Source of the DNA: Prinia subflava | Lineage: Eukaryota > Chordata > Aves > Passeriformes > Cisticolidae | Length of the DNA stretch: 64,000 nucleotides | Reading direction: 5' to 3' | Assembly: GCF_021018805.1 (NCBI RefSeq) | Contig: NW_026960608.1 | Coordinates: 2,666,001 to 2,730,000 of the forward strand | Shown here: positions 10,483 to 21,856 of the stretch, in pieces | How the letters are laid out: each line of letters begins with the position of its first letter | Position numbering within the stretch: the first letter of the stretch is position 1 | Made by a program: the position numbers and the translations under genes | Notes under the pieces: model-generated | Database searches by the model: none | What the model was told of the DNA's origin: nothing | What the model saw: the letters and a program-made list of their open reading frames with translations, nothing else

Positions 10483-10705
10483 TCTCAGAGGTCATGCTGC
10501 AAAACCGACCAGGACTGGACCTTCTTTTTATGCAGCAAGGAGGCATTTGCGCAGCCCTCAGAGAGGAGTGCTGCACAAGCTGGTCCCATTTGTTCAGACC
10601 CGCCTGGAACGGGTCAACATTCTGTTTGTGGGCCAGCAACAAATGCTGTAAACCAAACTGCAAACACTGCCAGTTGCTAGTTTTTTCTAATTTGCCTTGC
10701 AGAAT
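10483..10705 (+). pseudogene. env: env TM of element F: ISD-like segment and C-X6-CC
   Basis: The frame continues the TM heptad region from before the solo LTR. It contains the conserved LQNR...LLF segment and the C-X6-CC motif (C-AALREE-CC) near 10553-10580. It stops at an E-type LTR at 10706, before the membrane anchor, which is not found elsewhere in the window. Confidence 0.75.
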
Positions 10706-11715
10706 TGTCACGAGCCAAAGGATGGTCGTGATGGTTCGTTTTGATTTCAGAGTGCAAAAAGAGGCAATGAGAACTTAGTTCAAGTAAAATCAATTGTATC
10801 TTTATTGATACACACAATTATGCGATAGTAGAGAAAGGAAAGAATGAGAGAGAGAGGAAAGAGGAAAAGGGGGGGGTAATAGCTACCGACTGACAGAAGC
10901 GAGTCCTCGTGACGCTGGAAGCCAAGACCACCTTCGCAGTCCTCGTGGCGTGCATCAATAGACCGTCGTGTGTTGTGGTGTGGATTTTTGCTTTGAGTCT
11001 TCAGGCCAGCTTTCTATTTCATTTGTGTGTTATGATTTAAATTATACATGCCGTTATGTGTCAGTTCTCTGTATCCCTGACTCTGTTTCTAGAACCTTCC
11101 TTGCCAATCTTCCCTCACTTGATATATCATTTGCTGTTTTATATCATTACACTGCTTCTGCTATTCTCATTGGATTTAGTTCTGTATTCCCTGCCCTAGA
11201 CTCCTCCCTGAGTGTATTCTCATTGGTTGTTTGCTTTGTATCGCCCTGTCTATAAAACCCACGGTGGGACATGTGCTCCCCGTTTTTGGGGTCCAGCTTT
11301 TAGTTGTTATGCTTCAGTTATACCTATAATAAATCTCCTTAGTTTACCCCAAGACCCGTCTCACCTCTGATACATCTCTGCGCCCCAAAAGCAACTGCCA
11401 AGACCACTGAAGTCCAGAGCGGGGAGGAAAAGTCTCCCCGGGGGGATGTGTCGCTCCCTGATGCTGCCGTGTGCACCCTGGGAAAAGCACACCACAACAG
11501 TCGTGTCCGCCAGGGAGGGCCTCAGAAGCCTGCTCTTTTGGTGGTGGTTGTTATAGTTCTTTTCGAAGCGAAGGGCAAAATGCCAGGAAGGGGGAGAGGT
11601 CTCGTGGACATTGCAGGTGTTTTCTCACAATAGAGGGAGCCGTGCAGCTTGAACCTCACCAGGTACAGTCAGTACAGAAACACCCCTCCGCAAACACGGC
11701 CCAGAAACTGTAACA
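10706..11715 (-). mobile_element. 3' LTR of element E (contains a nested solo LTR)
   Basis: It begins TGTCACGAGCC and ends CTGTAACA; without the nested insertion it is about 475 bp. The minus-strand purine run GGGGGGC (11716-11722 as CCCCCC) abuts its minus-strand start and acts as a PPT. That makes this the 3' LTR of a minus-strand element whose env lies to the right. Its left end abuts F env without a recognisable TSD. Confidence 0.75.
10971..11499 (+). mobile_element. Solo LTR nested in the E LTR
   Basis: It is flanked by GTCGTG at 10965-10970 and 11500-11505. The LTR ends form a long inverted repeat, TGTTGTGGTGTG and CACACCACAACA. A TATA-like CTATAAAAC lies near 11250 and an AATAAA near 11330, giving plus orientation. 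Removal restores the E LTR as seen at 5329. It is 529 bp long. The 6-bp TSD indicates an ERV-K-like integrase. Confidence 0.85.
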
Positions 11716-12540
11716 GCCCCCCATTGTTTCATGCACGGGTCCCTGAGGAGGGCATCTCAGTCCAATGACAGCAGCTACAGGGAGAAACATGGATTCAGCC
11801 TCGGTCAGGCCAGCAGCTCAGGGTCCATGGGGGTCTCGGCTGGCAGTCATGAGGCAGATGAGGGGCCTTTTCTGACCGACTCTTGCACCACCCTGTGACT
11901 CATGATTGTCGACAAGAGAGCTCCATCAGCCGAGTTCGTTGCGTTGTTCTGAAGTCTTCAGGACTCATTGCCAGTGTCAGCAGTATACCCTGGAAAATAG
12001 AGACGAGAGAAAGAGAGAGAGAATAAAAGAAATAGAGAAGAAGGGAAAAGAGAGATATCATAATGATTAATATTGATCATTAAAATCTCAAAACAGATTA
12101 AAATCTTAAAACAAATCCAGATAATAGTTAATATTTATAAAATTCTTGAACAAATCATAATGATAAATGATTCAAAGTCAAATAATCAAGACAAAATCTT
12201 AACAATATTAAAACAATTTTCAAATATTCAAGGCAAAAAATCATAAAACAATTTTTTTCAAATAAGATTATAGTAATATTAATTAAAACAATTTCAATCA
12301 AGACAAAAATCATTGTAAAACAATTTTGAAGTAACATGAACAAATTTTAAAAGTGATCAACACAAATCACAAAAAAAAAATCAAAATACATAATTTGCTT
12401 AAAATATATGTATCTCTAAGACTTCTTTGTCTTAGGAAAAATCCATTTCACAGTTCGCAGCTATGGCCTACTTGTATAGTTTGTCTTGTGTCAACGTCTC
12501 TACATGTATTGTCTCTGAGTATATCTATCGGGGGAGGTAT
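11716..12540 (-). other. 3' untranslated region of element E
   Basis: Between the PPT and the env stop lies about 800 bp with no ORF support. It is moderately GC-rich to 12000, then has a purine (AG)n stretch (12001-12050), and then is very AT-rich with repeated AAAATCTTAA/AACAATTT-like words to about 12400. I see no gene in it. Confidence 0.5.
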
Positions 12541-14570
12541 CTACACTAAATTGTGTGCATACATTTCAGAGTCTAGCTGTTTCAGCTCTTTCATCACTCT
12601 CCAATTCAAAAAGAATGAGATTGCTGATAAAACAAAACCAATCAAAATTAAAATCAAAAGAACAACGATGGGATGAGACAATTTATTCAGGACACTGGTA
12701 GCTGTGGGCGACCACCCAAAGAGAGTATCCATCCACCTGTGCTCGGTATCCTTTCTTACCCTTTCCAGAACACGATGGATTTCTTCCACATTATGATGGA
12801 CAGTTATCAGTCTTTTGTCCATTTTTCTTAATTTTCTTTAAAATCCTAATTAAGTCTTGGTGAAGCAAGAATTGTTTTGTTAAGGTGAGGTTCATCCCAA
12901 TCGGAGTAATCCATAGCTTGTGGATCAGTGTGTAGTTAGATTGTAGAAGCTGATAAGATGTAACTGGAGCTGAGTACGAGAAATCACAGGCTGTTATTTT
13001 GGTAAAGTTACAAGCACAAAAATTCGAATGATTCTTAGTTTCTAATATAATTCTCTATGGTTACTACATCACAAGCAGTCCTAAAGCATGCACATCCATT
13101 GCCTATATACACAAGAACTGTTTCAGAAGTCTCATTAGGGCGTACTTCAAAATGACAGATATTCTGTTCTGTATCTAAGCAGATGTCTCGTGCTGCGATA
13201 GCGTTACTTTCACAGATAAATCCTTCTTGTTCTCGGACAATGCAGGACTCTAAGTTAACAGTTTGCCATTTTTTACTGACTTGACGGGCCCACTCCCTAT
13301 GCTCGAGAGGGTAGAGAGTAGCTCCGTCATGGTTCAGTCCTAATGCAATGATGGGGAAAATTGTATACACTGAAGCATTGCTAATAGTTAACACAAAAGC
13401 TGTAGCTGTATTTGTTACTGAATTGTAAGTGAAATTCACTAAGTTCCACCAGGATTGGAAATCTTTTTCAAAATCATTGTCATTATCCCAAATTATTTTC
13501 CGAATTTCAGTGGGGAAAATGCCTTCTTCGCCTTTTCTTATAATCGAGGCGGCAATCGACTGCATCCACAACTGAGCTTGGACACAGCTGAGAGCCAGAG
13601 AGATATTGTTTTGAGTAACATTAAGAGCATCAATTATCAATTTGTGATCGTTTGTGTTTACGTTTTCCCAATTAGGCAATATGTTAGACAAAAGCCATTG
13701 AGTCGTTCCTAAAGCCAATAAGGACGACCATAGGGGGTGTTGTAATTTGGCCAAATCTCTGGCTGAGGTAGCCAATTTGTTCATTAATACCTCTGAGTCA
13801 ATGCTGTTCAAGATTCCCAATCCTGTTCCTACGGCACCAGTAACGTCTCTTGGCATGCGTCTTTCAGGGGGGCTGTGCCTTGTCAACCATGTCATCCATC
13901 CTTCAAAAGAAGTTTGCAAGAAAGGTGAACAAGCAGGCTGAATTTCAGAGATGTTATTTTGCACCAATAATTTAACTTGTTTGAGAGACCATGTCGGATT
14001 GAACAATAATTGTTGTTGGCCAGTTTTCCTGATTATATGTGGTCCAATTTTAAAGATTTTTGGGCTTAGTACAACTGGTGGTTGTACTTGAGTGCTAGTG
14101 CTAACAGTAACAGGTTGAGCTACAGCATTTATTTTAAACTTTAAAGAGAGCCCTTCATCATCATCGGGCCAAAGACAAACTACTTCTACAGTTTGTGTTA
14201 AGAAAAAATCATACCAACAATCCTGTATGCTAGGGGATGTGCAAACCCTGCCATACTTTGCCTGGTCTGTTGAAACAGTAATTTGAATTGCTTTGTGTTG
14301 GGCAGTTCCATTAATCATCCGACAGCCTACACTAATTCTTTCTCCTATCATCCCTTGTAGTTGCCAAATCCTATCTCGGTGTTCCCACTCCCACCCGTGA
14401 GCACAAACAGCGCTGGGGAGGGCAGTTGGCAGACGCCTGTCATGGGGAAGGAAACAGCAGGGAAGAAGAGGGGTTGGAAACAGAGAGTGAAGAAATAAAA
14501 TGGGGAGAAGGCAAGCTTTCACAGTGTCCTTTGAATGGGTCAGAGTAAGAAAGTGAGGAAAACTACTCAC
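12541..14570 (-). pseudogene. env: env of element E: divergent retroviral envelope
   Basis: A 511-codon frame (14570 to 13035) is followed, after frame breaks at about 12830-13030, by a 93-codon frame (12822-12541). It has a hydrophobic amino end resembling a signal peptide. A subunit with several Cys and N-glycosylation sites follows, then a basic cleavage-like site RRMPR near 13860 with a Gly-rich hydrophobic segment after it (GAVGTGLG), long helical stretches and a Cys cluster near 13080. The last frame has a strong membrane anchor (about 20 Ile/Leu/Val residues near 12640). The open frame begins at GTG, so the true start may be spliced or lost. It differs from the other envelopes here. 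Family not assigned. Confidence 0.6.
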
Positions 14571-14930
14571 TTCTGTGTGATTTTCATGAAGTACGACTTA
14601 AACCAAGAAACACAGGGCAGGTTCAGTGGCCGTGCGTGCTCGCACAGCTCAGAGTTGATGCAAAAGCGGCGGCAGGTGCTGCCGCCGTGCTGGGGGAAGA
14701 CGGGACAGGTCGTGAGCAGGAGGGATCTCCTCCGTGCACCGCGAGGCTGGGGGAGGCTGGATTGGGTCGCTCCACGCTAACGTTCGCGGACCCCGCTACA
14801 CTCACCATGCAGTCAGGGACAAAGGCTGCTGCCGCCGTGAGCAGGGAGGTGGAAACGGGGCCGGGCCACTTCACTGGGCGCAAGCAAAAGGAGGTGGGAT
14901 AGGAGGCGCTGTTGCGATGGGTGAATGAGA
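14571..14930. other. Unassigned GC-rich stretch between E env and D gag
   Basis: This is the junction between a minus-strand and a plus-strand element. It is GC-rich, with several short overlapping ORFs in both directions and no recognisable motif. It may hold the upstream leader of E (minus) or the start of D gag (plus). No LTR ends or PBS were recognised. Confidence 0.3.
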
Positions 14931-17760
14931 GGAAAAAGTGTTTTTTACCTAATTTCCCTACGGACCCTACACACACCCTATCACTGGTCCCGAGAAGGCT
15001 GAAAAGGCTGAAACTACTGATCCATCCTACCGAGCAAGAGGACATGAATCTTCTACCTTTTTTTTATTTTTCTGAGGTTTGTCCCGCCACCACGATGTGC
15101 GTTCCCTGGGAAGGAGGCGCGGGGAGCCCAACCAGATCCCGCCTCCATGTCCCTTCAGAGACCCCCCCCCCAAAATCGAACACAGAGGGACAAAGCGCTG
15201 CGCCCCCCACCCACCCACCCCCCCCCCCAGCAGGACAGGCAGAGACAAAGGGGAAGGCAGTGGAGGGATCACAGGCAGTGGTCACAAAGCGCGAGAGCGC
15301 AGGAGGGCAGGGCACATCAGCTGAGCCAAACCAAGCCGTGAGGGGGCAGTTGGGAGATGCCCTGCGTTGGGGGGACACGGACTGCGGGGATGAACTGCGG
15401 GGCGGGCAAGACGCACGGTGATAAGGCAGATCGTGGAAAGCGAGGCAGGGACCAGGGGCAGCAGGCCAGCTCAGGCGGTGCGGATGTAGGATGCTCGGGC
15501 ACCGGCGGGATTTGCACGGAGCGCCAGCTCAGATCAGGGATGGGCAGACCCCGGAAGAGAGCAGAGAGAGGGCATCTTCTCGGGCTCTGCCAAGCCAGGG
15601 CAGGCGGAGGAAGTGCGTGGCCACATCGGAGGTGTTTCTTTCCACACCCCCATGCCAGTGCAGACAGGGGCAAGGCGGGGCCAGGGTGGGATTTCCCTCT
15701 GGGCACCACCCCCCCACCCCTCGCAGCAAACGCAAGCAGCTTTCCGCCCATTCCCTCTCATCACAGCAGTGATCAGACAGCGGGACCCTCCCGCAGTAAC
15801 CTCGGCACACGACAAAAAAAAAGCAAAAATGCAGCAATGCCAAGGCCTTGAAACAATTAAAGCAAAACAGCAAACACTCGCAGCACCCAGCTGGCGCTAC
15901 GCGAGTGACGCAATTGCAAAATTGCAGCTTTTTTTAAGCATGCTGCACAAGGACTGCAGTTCTCCCATCCTCAGCCAGGAGAGGGGGAAGAAGATGTTGA
16001 ATCACGGCAACGCACAGCATTTAAGATTTGTAAGAAACACGCAGCAACACCCAAAAGCTGCAGTGATCAGGGCAAAGAATTTTTCACAAATGTGTCCATT
16101 GCATCACACTGGCACGGAGTCAGCAGTGCCAGGGACCCCCTCAATGTTTTTATCAACTCTGAATCCCTCAGTTCAGTCAGAACAGCCTGGCCAGCCAGGC
16201 GAGCAAATGCTGAACCCAGCCGTTTCAGCGACAGTGCCACGCATGGTGGAACAGCAAAATTGCTTTGGATCTCCAGGCAGACCACTTTCACATCTTCCAA
16301 CAACAAAAACGACAACAACAACAATGAAGAAAACTTTCATCAATTCCTGAAGACAACAAAGTTCAAGATATTCTAGCTCAGAAACAGACATCGTTGATGA
16401 CAGCAAGTCAGTTCAAACTCCACATGATTTTTGGACTGCAGCACAAACTCCTTTTTCCACTCAATTACAATCATCTTTACTTTCAAAAGAGTTTTAAAAG
16501 CAATTATTTCTTCAGTTGAAAGACTGTGCTCTGGAATTTTATCCAAATTTAGCAATGCATTTCCCTCAATTACCCCTTCCAGCATAAGGTAGTCACACCC
16601 TTTCTGAATCCTCTGCAGATAATTCCTACACATTTATATCAAGGCTACCTGCTGGGCCAGCGGCGATTTCAGCTGTGATTTCCCTTCTCTGTGCCACATA
16701 GGTATTATGTGCAGCACAGAGAAAGCAATTCCCCAGTCCTCATACAGGAGGGGAAAAAATGATTTACAATTTCCACTCCTCATCCAGGAGAGGAAGAAAA
16801 GCCAGAAATGGCAGCAAGCTCCAAAATGGAAGAAACAGCATCATGGCAACAGCAATTGAATCACATTCCTGCAGATTCACAGGATGAAAGAATTACCACA
16901 GACTGCAAAGAAATCAAAAAGACAGCATTGAAAGAAAAGAGCTTTGATATAGTGAAGCATGGAAAGTATCGTGTTACCAATGACTTATGATCTACAGGAC
17001 GCAAATCCAAGATGGGAGCAATTGGATCACGATGTGCTCAGAGACTGGAAAAAAGTGATGCGAGAAAATGGTTTGAAATCTCTGTACTTCAAACAGTTTT
17101 TGAAGGAATGCTAAATGGAGGAAAGCCCTCGAGGAACTGAGGAACAGATACCAAGGAGGAGTGAATGCAACTCTCACCATGTTGCAGATGGCAGGGGACA
17201 TGCCACATGACAGACCTGAAATTCAAGCCAGGGACTTGCCAAAACAGGTGCTGGCAAACATCAGAAATAGAGCACAAAAAACAATTTTGCCAACTCCATC
17301 GACTGAAACACCTGAAAACATTTATACAATAATCAAGCAAGGACCTTCAGAGTCTTTCATGTCCTTCCCCGGTTGTCTCAAAAAGGCAATGAACAGGCAA
17401 GTGAACAATGAAATAGCAAAACTACACCTGCTTCAATTCCTTGCATTTGCCAGTGCCAATGCAGAATGCAGATGCATCATCAATGCAATGCCTGGTCGAC
17501 TGTCTCTGGCAGAGATGGGGAAGGAAGAAATGGTGGAGGCGTGAAGCAAAGTGGACACACCTCAGCATGTCACATCAGTGCAGGCAGGCATTTGAAGAAA
17601 GCAGCTTGAAAGGATCCTCCAAGCCCGGGATGAAGGAATTCTAACAGCACTTCAACAAATGCTTCAACAGAACAGCACGTGGACATTGTAAGAAAAGACC
17701 AGAAGAAGAAAATACAATCATTTGTCCCTTTGTTGTGGAGCAATCCATCATTGTGTGGGA
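14931..17760 (+). pseudogene. gag: gag of element D, ERV-K-like, heavily broken
   Basis: Segments follow the gag of element B in order. 14960-15420 is the MA-to-linker region with the KLLI-PTEQED-like string and a Pro/Gly-rich stretch. 15613-16350 is a Pro/Gln-rich middle. 16808-17100 matches the start of the B capsid (an EIKK-ALKE-FD pattern). 17161-17544 is the capsid carboxyl domain with the IKQGPSES major-homology-type segment. Near 17680 a Cys/His cluster may be a decayed nucleocapsid. The matrix start is missing and frames change often. The gene was D's assembly polyprotein and is now non-functional. A homopolymer-rich C tract lies at 15163-15230. Confidence 0.7.
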
Positions 17761-19520
17761 AACACAATGTGGGAAAGGGACATCCTATCATAAAAAAGAT
17801 AAAATAGAAAATGGAATGGAAATTAGTTTTTAGACAGTTATTCATTGTGTGTAAGTTTGAGTTAGGTTTCCACATTTTAGTGTTGTTGGGATTCATTTTT
17901 GTGTGGTTTGGTTTAGTTAATTGTATAATTTTAAAGTTTATTTCAAGTTTGGGCCCTGATGATCTTAAGTTTATATTTAAATTTCATAAGTTTATTTAGT
18001 AATGAATTTATATTTTATTGATTTGCTGTATATGGAATTTCTAAGGTTACTGCAAGTTGTAGGATTTTTATCAGGATTTTTTAATGCTGAATTTCAGTGT
18101 TGTTTGATTTAAATGCTCATTTAAAGTTTATAAAAGGTATGTTTATTTAATTTTCAAAGTTTAGTTATTTCTTTTCAGAAATGAAACAGTTTCAATTGAA
18201 ATGATGATGATGGAACATTGATAAGTTTGATTTTATTGTTGGTTGTGAATTGTTTCAGTCTTTTGTGTTTCATTTTGAATTCATAAGTGTATGAGAGTCT
18301 CGAAATATTTGTTGAAACATTAAGTATTGGTATATTTATTATATAGTGTGAAAATATATATATAAATTGATAGTACCTATAAGTTGATATTACAGTCAGG
18401 TTTTTATGCTTTGTCATTTGTTTATATGGTTTTTCAAAAGGCATTTGTAATTTCGAATTTTTCTATTTGTTTTTCAGCCATTTAAGCATTTCATAATTGC
18501 TGTTGTTGAAAACGGTAGTTGTGTTGTTAAGAGCAAGTCAGAATTTTTTTTAAGCTTCATTTTAAGTATATGGTTTGTCTCTTTTGCAATCAATTTTGTA
18601 TATTTTATGCAATGTTTTCTAGCCTGCATGTCGTTTTGAAGTTTCATTTGAGTTTTTCACTGTGTTATGCATTTCTCTTGGAATGAGATTTTGGGCTTGT
18701 TTTGGTACCTCTTGTGTGAGTAGAGGCACTGCACTTCAGTTTGTTAAATTTTTAACTATTTTTCAGAAGTTCTTGCAGAGAGATACCTGAAGCATCATTG
18801 ATGATTTTCTCATCAACTGTTGATCCTGTGATTGTTCCAATTGGTACTCAACTGTTTTCAAGAAAAGTTCCAGAAAAAATGAGTTCCTGAGTGATCTGAT
18901 CAAATTTTCATCTTAAGTTTCAAGTGTTTCTTTTGTGTGAAAATGTTATGACAGTTTGTTGTATTTTGAGCATTTTATGTTCATTGTTGTTAGAGGTTTT
19001 ATTTAAAAGATATATTAAAGAGCATCACTCCAACTTGAAGTTTGGGTCCTGGCCAGACTCTGATTTTAACTTGGACGGATGTTGTTTGCCAACAAAACCC
19101 AGAGGTTTCTGCTCCAAAAAATTTTATGCAAGTTATCTTCACTTGGCAATTAGATCCTATTAATATAACAGCTGAATCAACTTTGAGGTGAGACCTGATG
19201 ACCTTGCCCAGGAAAGGGTATTAGGATCTTCCCGGAAGGAAAGTGTTTGAGCAGTTATGAGTCTCTGAGGTGATGGCAAAAATGTTTTGATAATTATGCT
19301 TCATTTTCATTGGTATGCCGAATTTTGTCTTTGTGTTGTGCATTCTTGTCATTGAAGTCTTTTGTCATGTTTTATAGTACTCATGTCATATTTTGTATCT
19401 CAAAAAAATTTGAAATAACCTTCATGGTTCAAAAAAAGAGGGGAGGAATGTTGAGTGGAAATTTAAGCAGAATTCTGAATGTTGAGGAAAACTTAGTATG
19501 TTTTAAACTTCTGATAAGTT
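17761..19520 (+). other. AT-rich non-coding stretch in place of pro/pol of element D
   Basis: Gag is on the left and an integrase carboxyl end on the right, so protease, RT and most of integrase should lie here. Instead there are 1.7 kb of AT-rich sequence with many T-runs and no recognisable pol motif in any frame. A mid-size ORF at 18924-19163 has no family I recognise. I saw no LTR ends. It could be a very decayed pol, host DNA captured by deletion, or an insertion that has lost its boundaries. Confidence 0.4.
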
Positions 19521-19524
19521 CTTT

Positions 19525-19690
19525 TGTAGAGTCCACTTCACCAAGCATCAAGTGGAACTTGAAGAGAAATGTGAAGAGAATCCTTTAGTCTTGAGCAAAA
19601 ACCCAGAGACAGGATGGACTGGAAAATCATTTAAATTGAGGGTTTGGGGATGGGGTTGTGCTTGTGTTTTCACAAGAGCTGAAAATGAGT
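19525..19690 (+). pseudogene. pol: Integrase carboxyl domain of element D
   Basis: A short open stretch contains the PLVL-K-PETG pattern and the WG-G-ACV segment that ends integrase in elements B and C. Nothing upstream of it is recognisable as integrase core. It overlaps the beginning of env, as in B. Confidence 0.6.
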
Positions 19691-21014
19691 GTCAGCAAGG
19701 CACGAGAACCTCTGCCAAAGTCAACGGCACCAGACGCTGGTCCCGGAAACAGAGAAGCAAGCACGCAGAGGTGAGCTGGTGTCAAGTCTGCAGACATCTC
19801 TTCATTTGGTGTGCAAAAGATTTTGGGACTTGGGATTGCTTTTGGGACTTGAGTGGTGTTGCATTTCAGAGATTCCCACAGAGAGTGAGGCCTTTGAACA
19901 TGCAGTTCAATCAAGTGTTATACTTGTACCTTGTGTTCTCACTGATTGTCTTGGGCAGTGGGGTAGTTTTGCCCATGATTCAATCAAGGGAGAATGGTTG
20001 GGAAACTCTGGCCAATGCATCAGAGTTGAACATCTTTCGTTTGATATACTCAAGATCAGGGAAATTATTTTCAACATGTTTTATGAGTTTGTTAGCAGGC
20101 AGGTGATCGAGCAGGTAGTCGATCCCAGAGGACATCCCTCCAGCAATTTCACAGTTCATTTTCAAACTAGTGGACAAATGGGATGTTCGAATGAAATTCT
20201 TTTCTGTGGTTCTTTGTGAACCTCGGGAATGAGAAATTTTTGGTTCAGCAAAAATGAATTTTTGCAAAAAATTTGATCTTTCCTGGAGTGACACAAAAGA
20301 GATAACATCATAGACGTCACTCCAAATCATATGATTTGTAAAAGTGCATCATCTTGGTGTAACTACACTGAGATGTAAGATAAACTATCGAGCCAGGTTT
20401 CAGTGCAATCGCCACAAGGGGTCTTTTTCATTTGTGAAGACAGGATTTAGTCTGTGATCCCTGCAGATGTCAAGGGTGGTCCATGCAGCAATGGGAGACT
20501 TTCTTTGTTAACACCCAGCATGACATTGATAAAAAAGCAAGAGATAAAAGATGTGTTGAACAATATGATCCAACGTGTGATGGCAACAAGGATAGCATCA
20601 GCGATGATTTTAACACAGTTGGATCAAAGGGGCTGTTGTCGGAACAAGTACGCCCATGCCACTTCTCTTGCACTGAATGATTTGTTAACTGATATTGACA
20701 GTGTGAGACGAAAACAGAACAGCAATTGATTATTCATTGCTAGAGCATGGACATGAGTGGATGAGTTTGAGGAGATATCATGAGAACATAAGAATTGGAA
20801 AAAAGGGTGTGAACCAACTTAATATGAGAACTGAGCCTTGGATGGATGGAGTGTTCAATTTGTTTAACCTTTTATCATGGTAGAGGGAACTTCTGAAAAT
20901 ATGTGTATATTTCTTGCTGAAGCTTGTGATTCTTCTGATGTTTGTGCCGTGTTTGCTTCAATGCATACGGCGGGCCATGAACAGAGCTGTCAGAGAAGTG
21001 TTTTTGGTGCAAAC
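19690..21014 (+). pseudogene. env: env of element D, gamma-type, broken
   Basis: It follows B env in order: a signal peptide near 19900 (MQFNQVLYLYLVFSLIVLG), the SU start with ENGWETLAN and a Cys-rich block, several frame changes through 20100-20700, a decayed TM ectodomain near 20720-20860, and an anchor at about 20890-20960 rich in Leu/Val. The cytoplasmic tail (RRAMNRAVREV) runs into the PPT. It keeps about 17 tail residues that B env lacks. No continuous ORF remains. Confidence 0.7.
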
Positions 21015-21026
21015 AGGAGGGGGAGA
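21015..21026 (+). promoter_or_regulatory. Polypurine tract of element D
   Basis: AGGAGGGGGAGA directly precedes the LTR start TGTTGGAGTCC. The same layout, inverted, adjoins the left LTR of B at 25196-25210. Confidence 0.75.
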
Positions 21027-21856
21027 TGTTGGAGTCCAGGACATTCCTCTGTCCGCCCTGGAGGGTTTGGAGACCAGACAGGGGAGTCTAGGATCTGTAC
21101 AAGAGGGTCAGCCAGCCTCACACAGAGCCCAGGAGGACACTGCCTCTGATCCCTGGCCATAGGAGTGAATGCCCACAATGTATGAAGAATCACAAGCCAA
21201 AAGAATTCAAAATCAGTAGTAGTTAATCACAGAGTGTAAATGTAGAATCTAGGATTTTTAGTATATGGGCTTGAAGAGGCAAGATGGAGGAATTGGGGAG
21301 TGGTCCTGTCCTCCTTGTTCTTGTTCTTTTCCCTCATTTTCTGCTGAGTTGTATCACAAGGATTGGTTTAGAGTAGAAATGACATGTTAACATAGGTAGT
21401 AAGTATTGGTAAGATTTTGTAAATAAGAAGTACGTTGTGGACGGTGGTTGGACCAGAGAAATGGTACAAAGGGTCCGGGACCCTCTGATCCACCCCAGTC
21501 CATCGCATGTTCTGCTCTGCTGGGGACACCTTGCAGAGCTGAGAAAGAGCTTAGAGATAATGAAGAATAAACAACCTTGGAAACATGCACTGGCAGACTC
21601 AGCTTGTCTTCTCTGGCTCCGGCTTGAGACCTTTTGGGCAAGAGAAGCTCGAAAGCCTTATTACCTCAGGGAACAGCAACCCTGAGGAAAGTCTCAGGGA
21701 ACATCAACTCTGAGAGAAAACCTTATTAGCTCGGGGAACAGCAACCCCGAGGACAGTTTCAGGGAACAGCAACCCTGAGAGAAAGAGTCCCAAAAACCTT
21801 ATTAGCTCGGGGAACAGCAACCCCAAGGAGAATCTCAGGGAACAGCAACCTTGAGA
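21027..21856 (+). mobile_element. 3' LTR of element D, with an expanded hairpin array at its end
   Basis: It starts TGTTGGAGTCC like the LTRs of B, and shares the PPT and the U3 segment that overlaps the end of env. An AATAAA lies near 21566. It ends against the interrupted integrase of A, at a GAGA end like that of B. It is about 830 bp, some 150 bp longer than the B LTRs because its last 190 bp are six tandem hairpin units. A 76-bp part of it recurs at 5253-5328. Confidence 0.75.
21664..21856. repeat. Array of six 24-nt imperfect palindromes
   Basis: Six units have arms CTCAGGG/CCCTGAG or CTCGGGG/CCCCGAG around an AACAGCAA-type loop. They lie at 21664-21687, 21692-21715, 21729-21752, 21757-21780, 21805-21828 and 21833-21856. 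Some spacers repeat too (CCTTATTAG twice). Arms of several units show compensating changes (A-T against G-C), as if pairing were kept or the units were copied in alternating types. They would be transcribed as hairpins near the 3' end of the LTR. Confidence 0.85.

Noticed and set aside
10706..11715. E-type LTRs at 5329 and 10706 as the two LTRs of one provirus with F inside
   Set aside because: The PPT lies on the outer (right) side of the 10706 copy, which makes it a 3' LTR facing right, and no PBS adjoins its left side.
14623..15873. Overlapping GC-rich ORFs on both strands
   Set aside because: Low-complexity composition; only the plus-strand frame that aligns with B gag is supported.
21664..21856. 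CRISPR-like array of similar repeats and short spacers
   Set aside because: Units are 24-nt palindromes at an LTR end in vertebrate DNA, spacers are repeated and short, and no cas genes are present.
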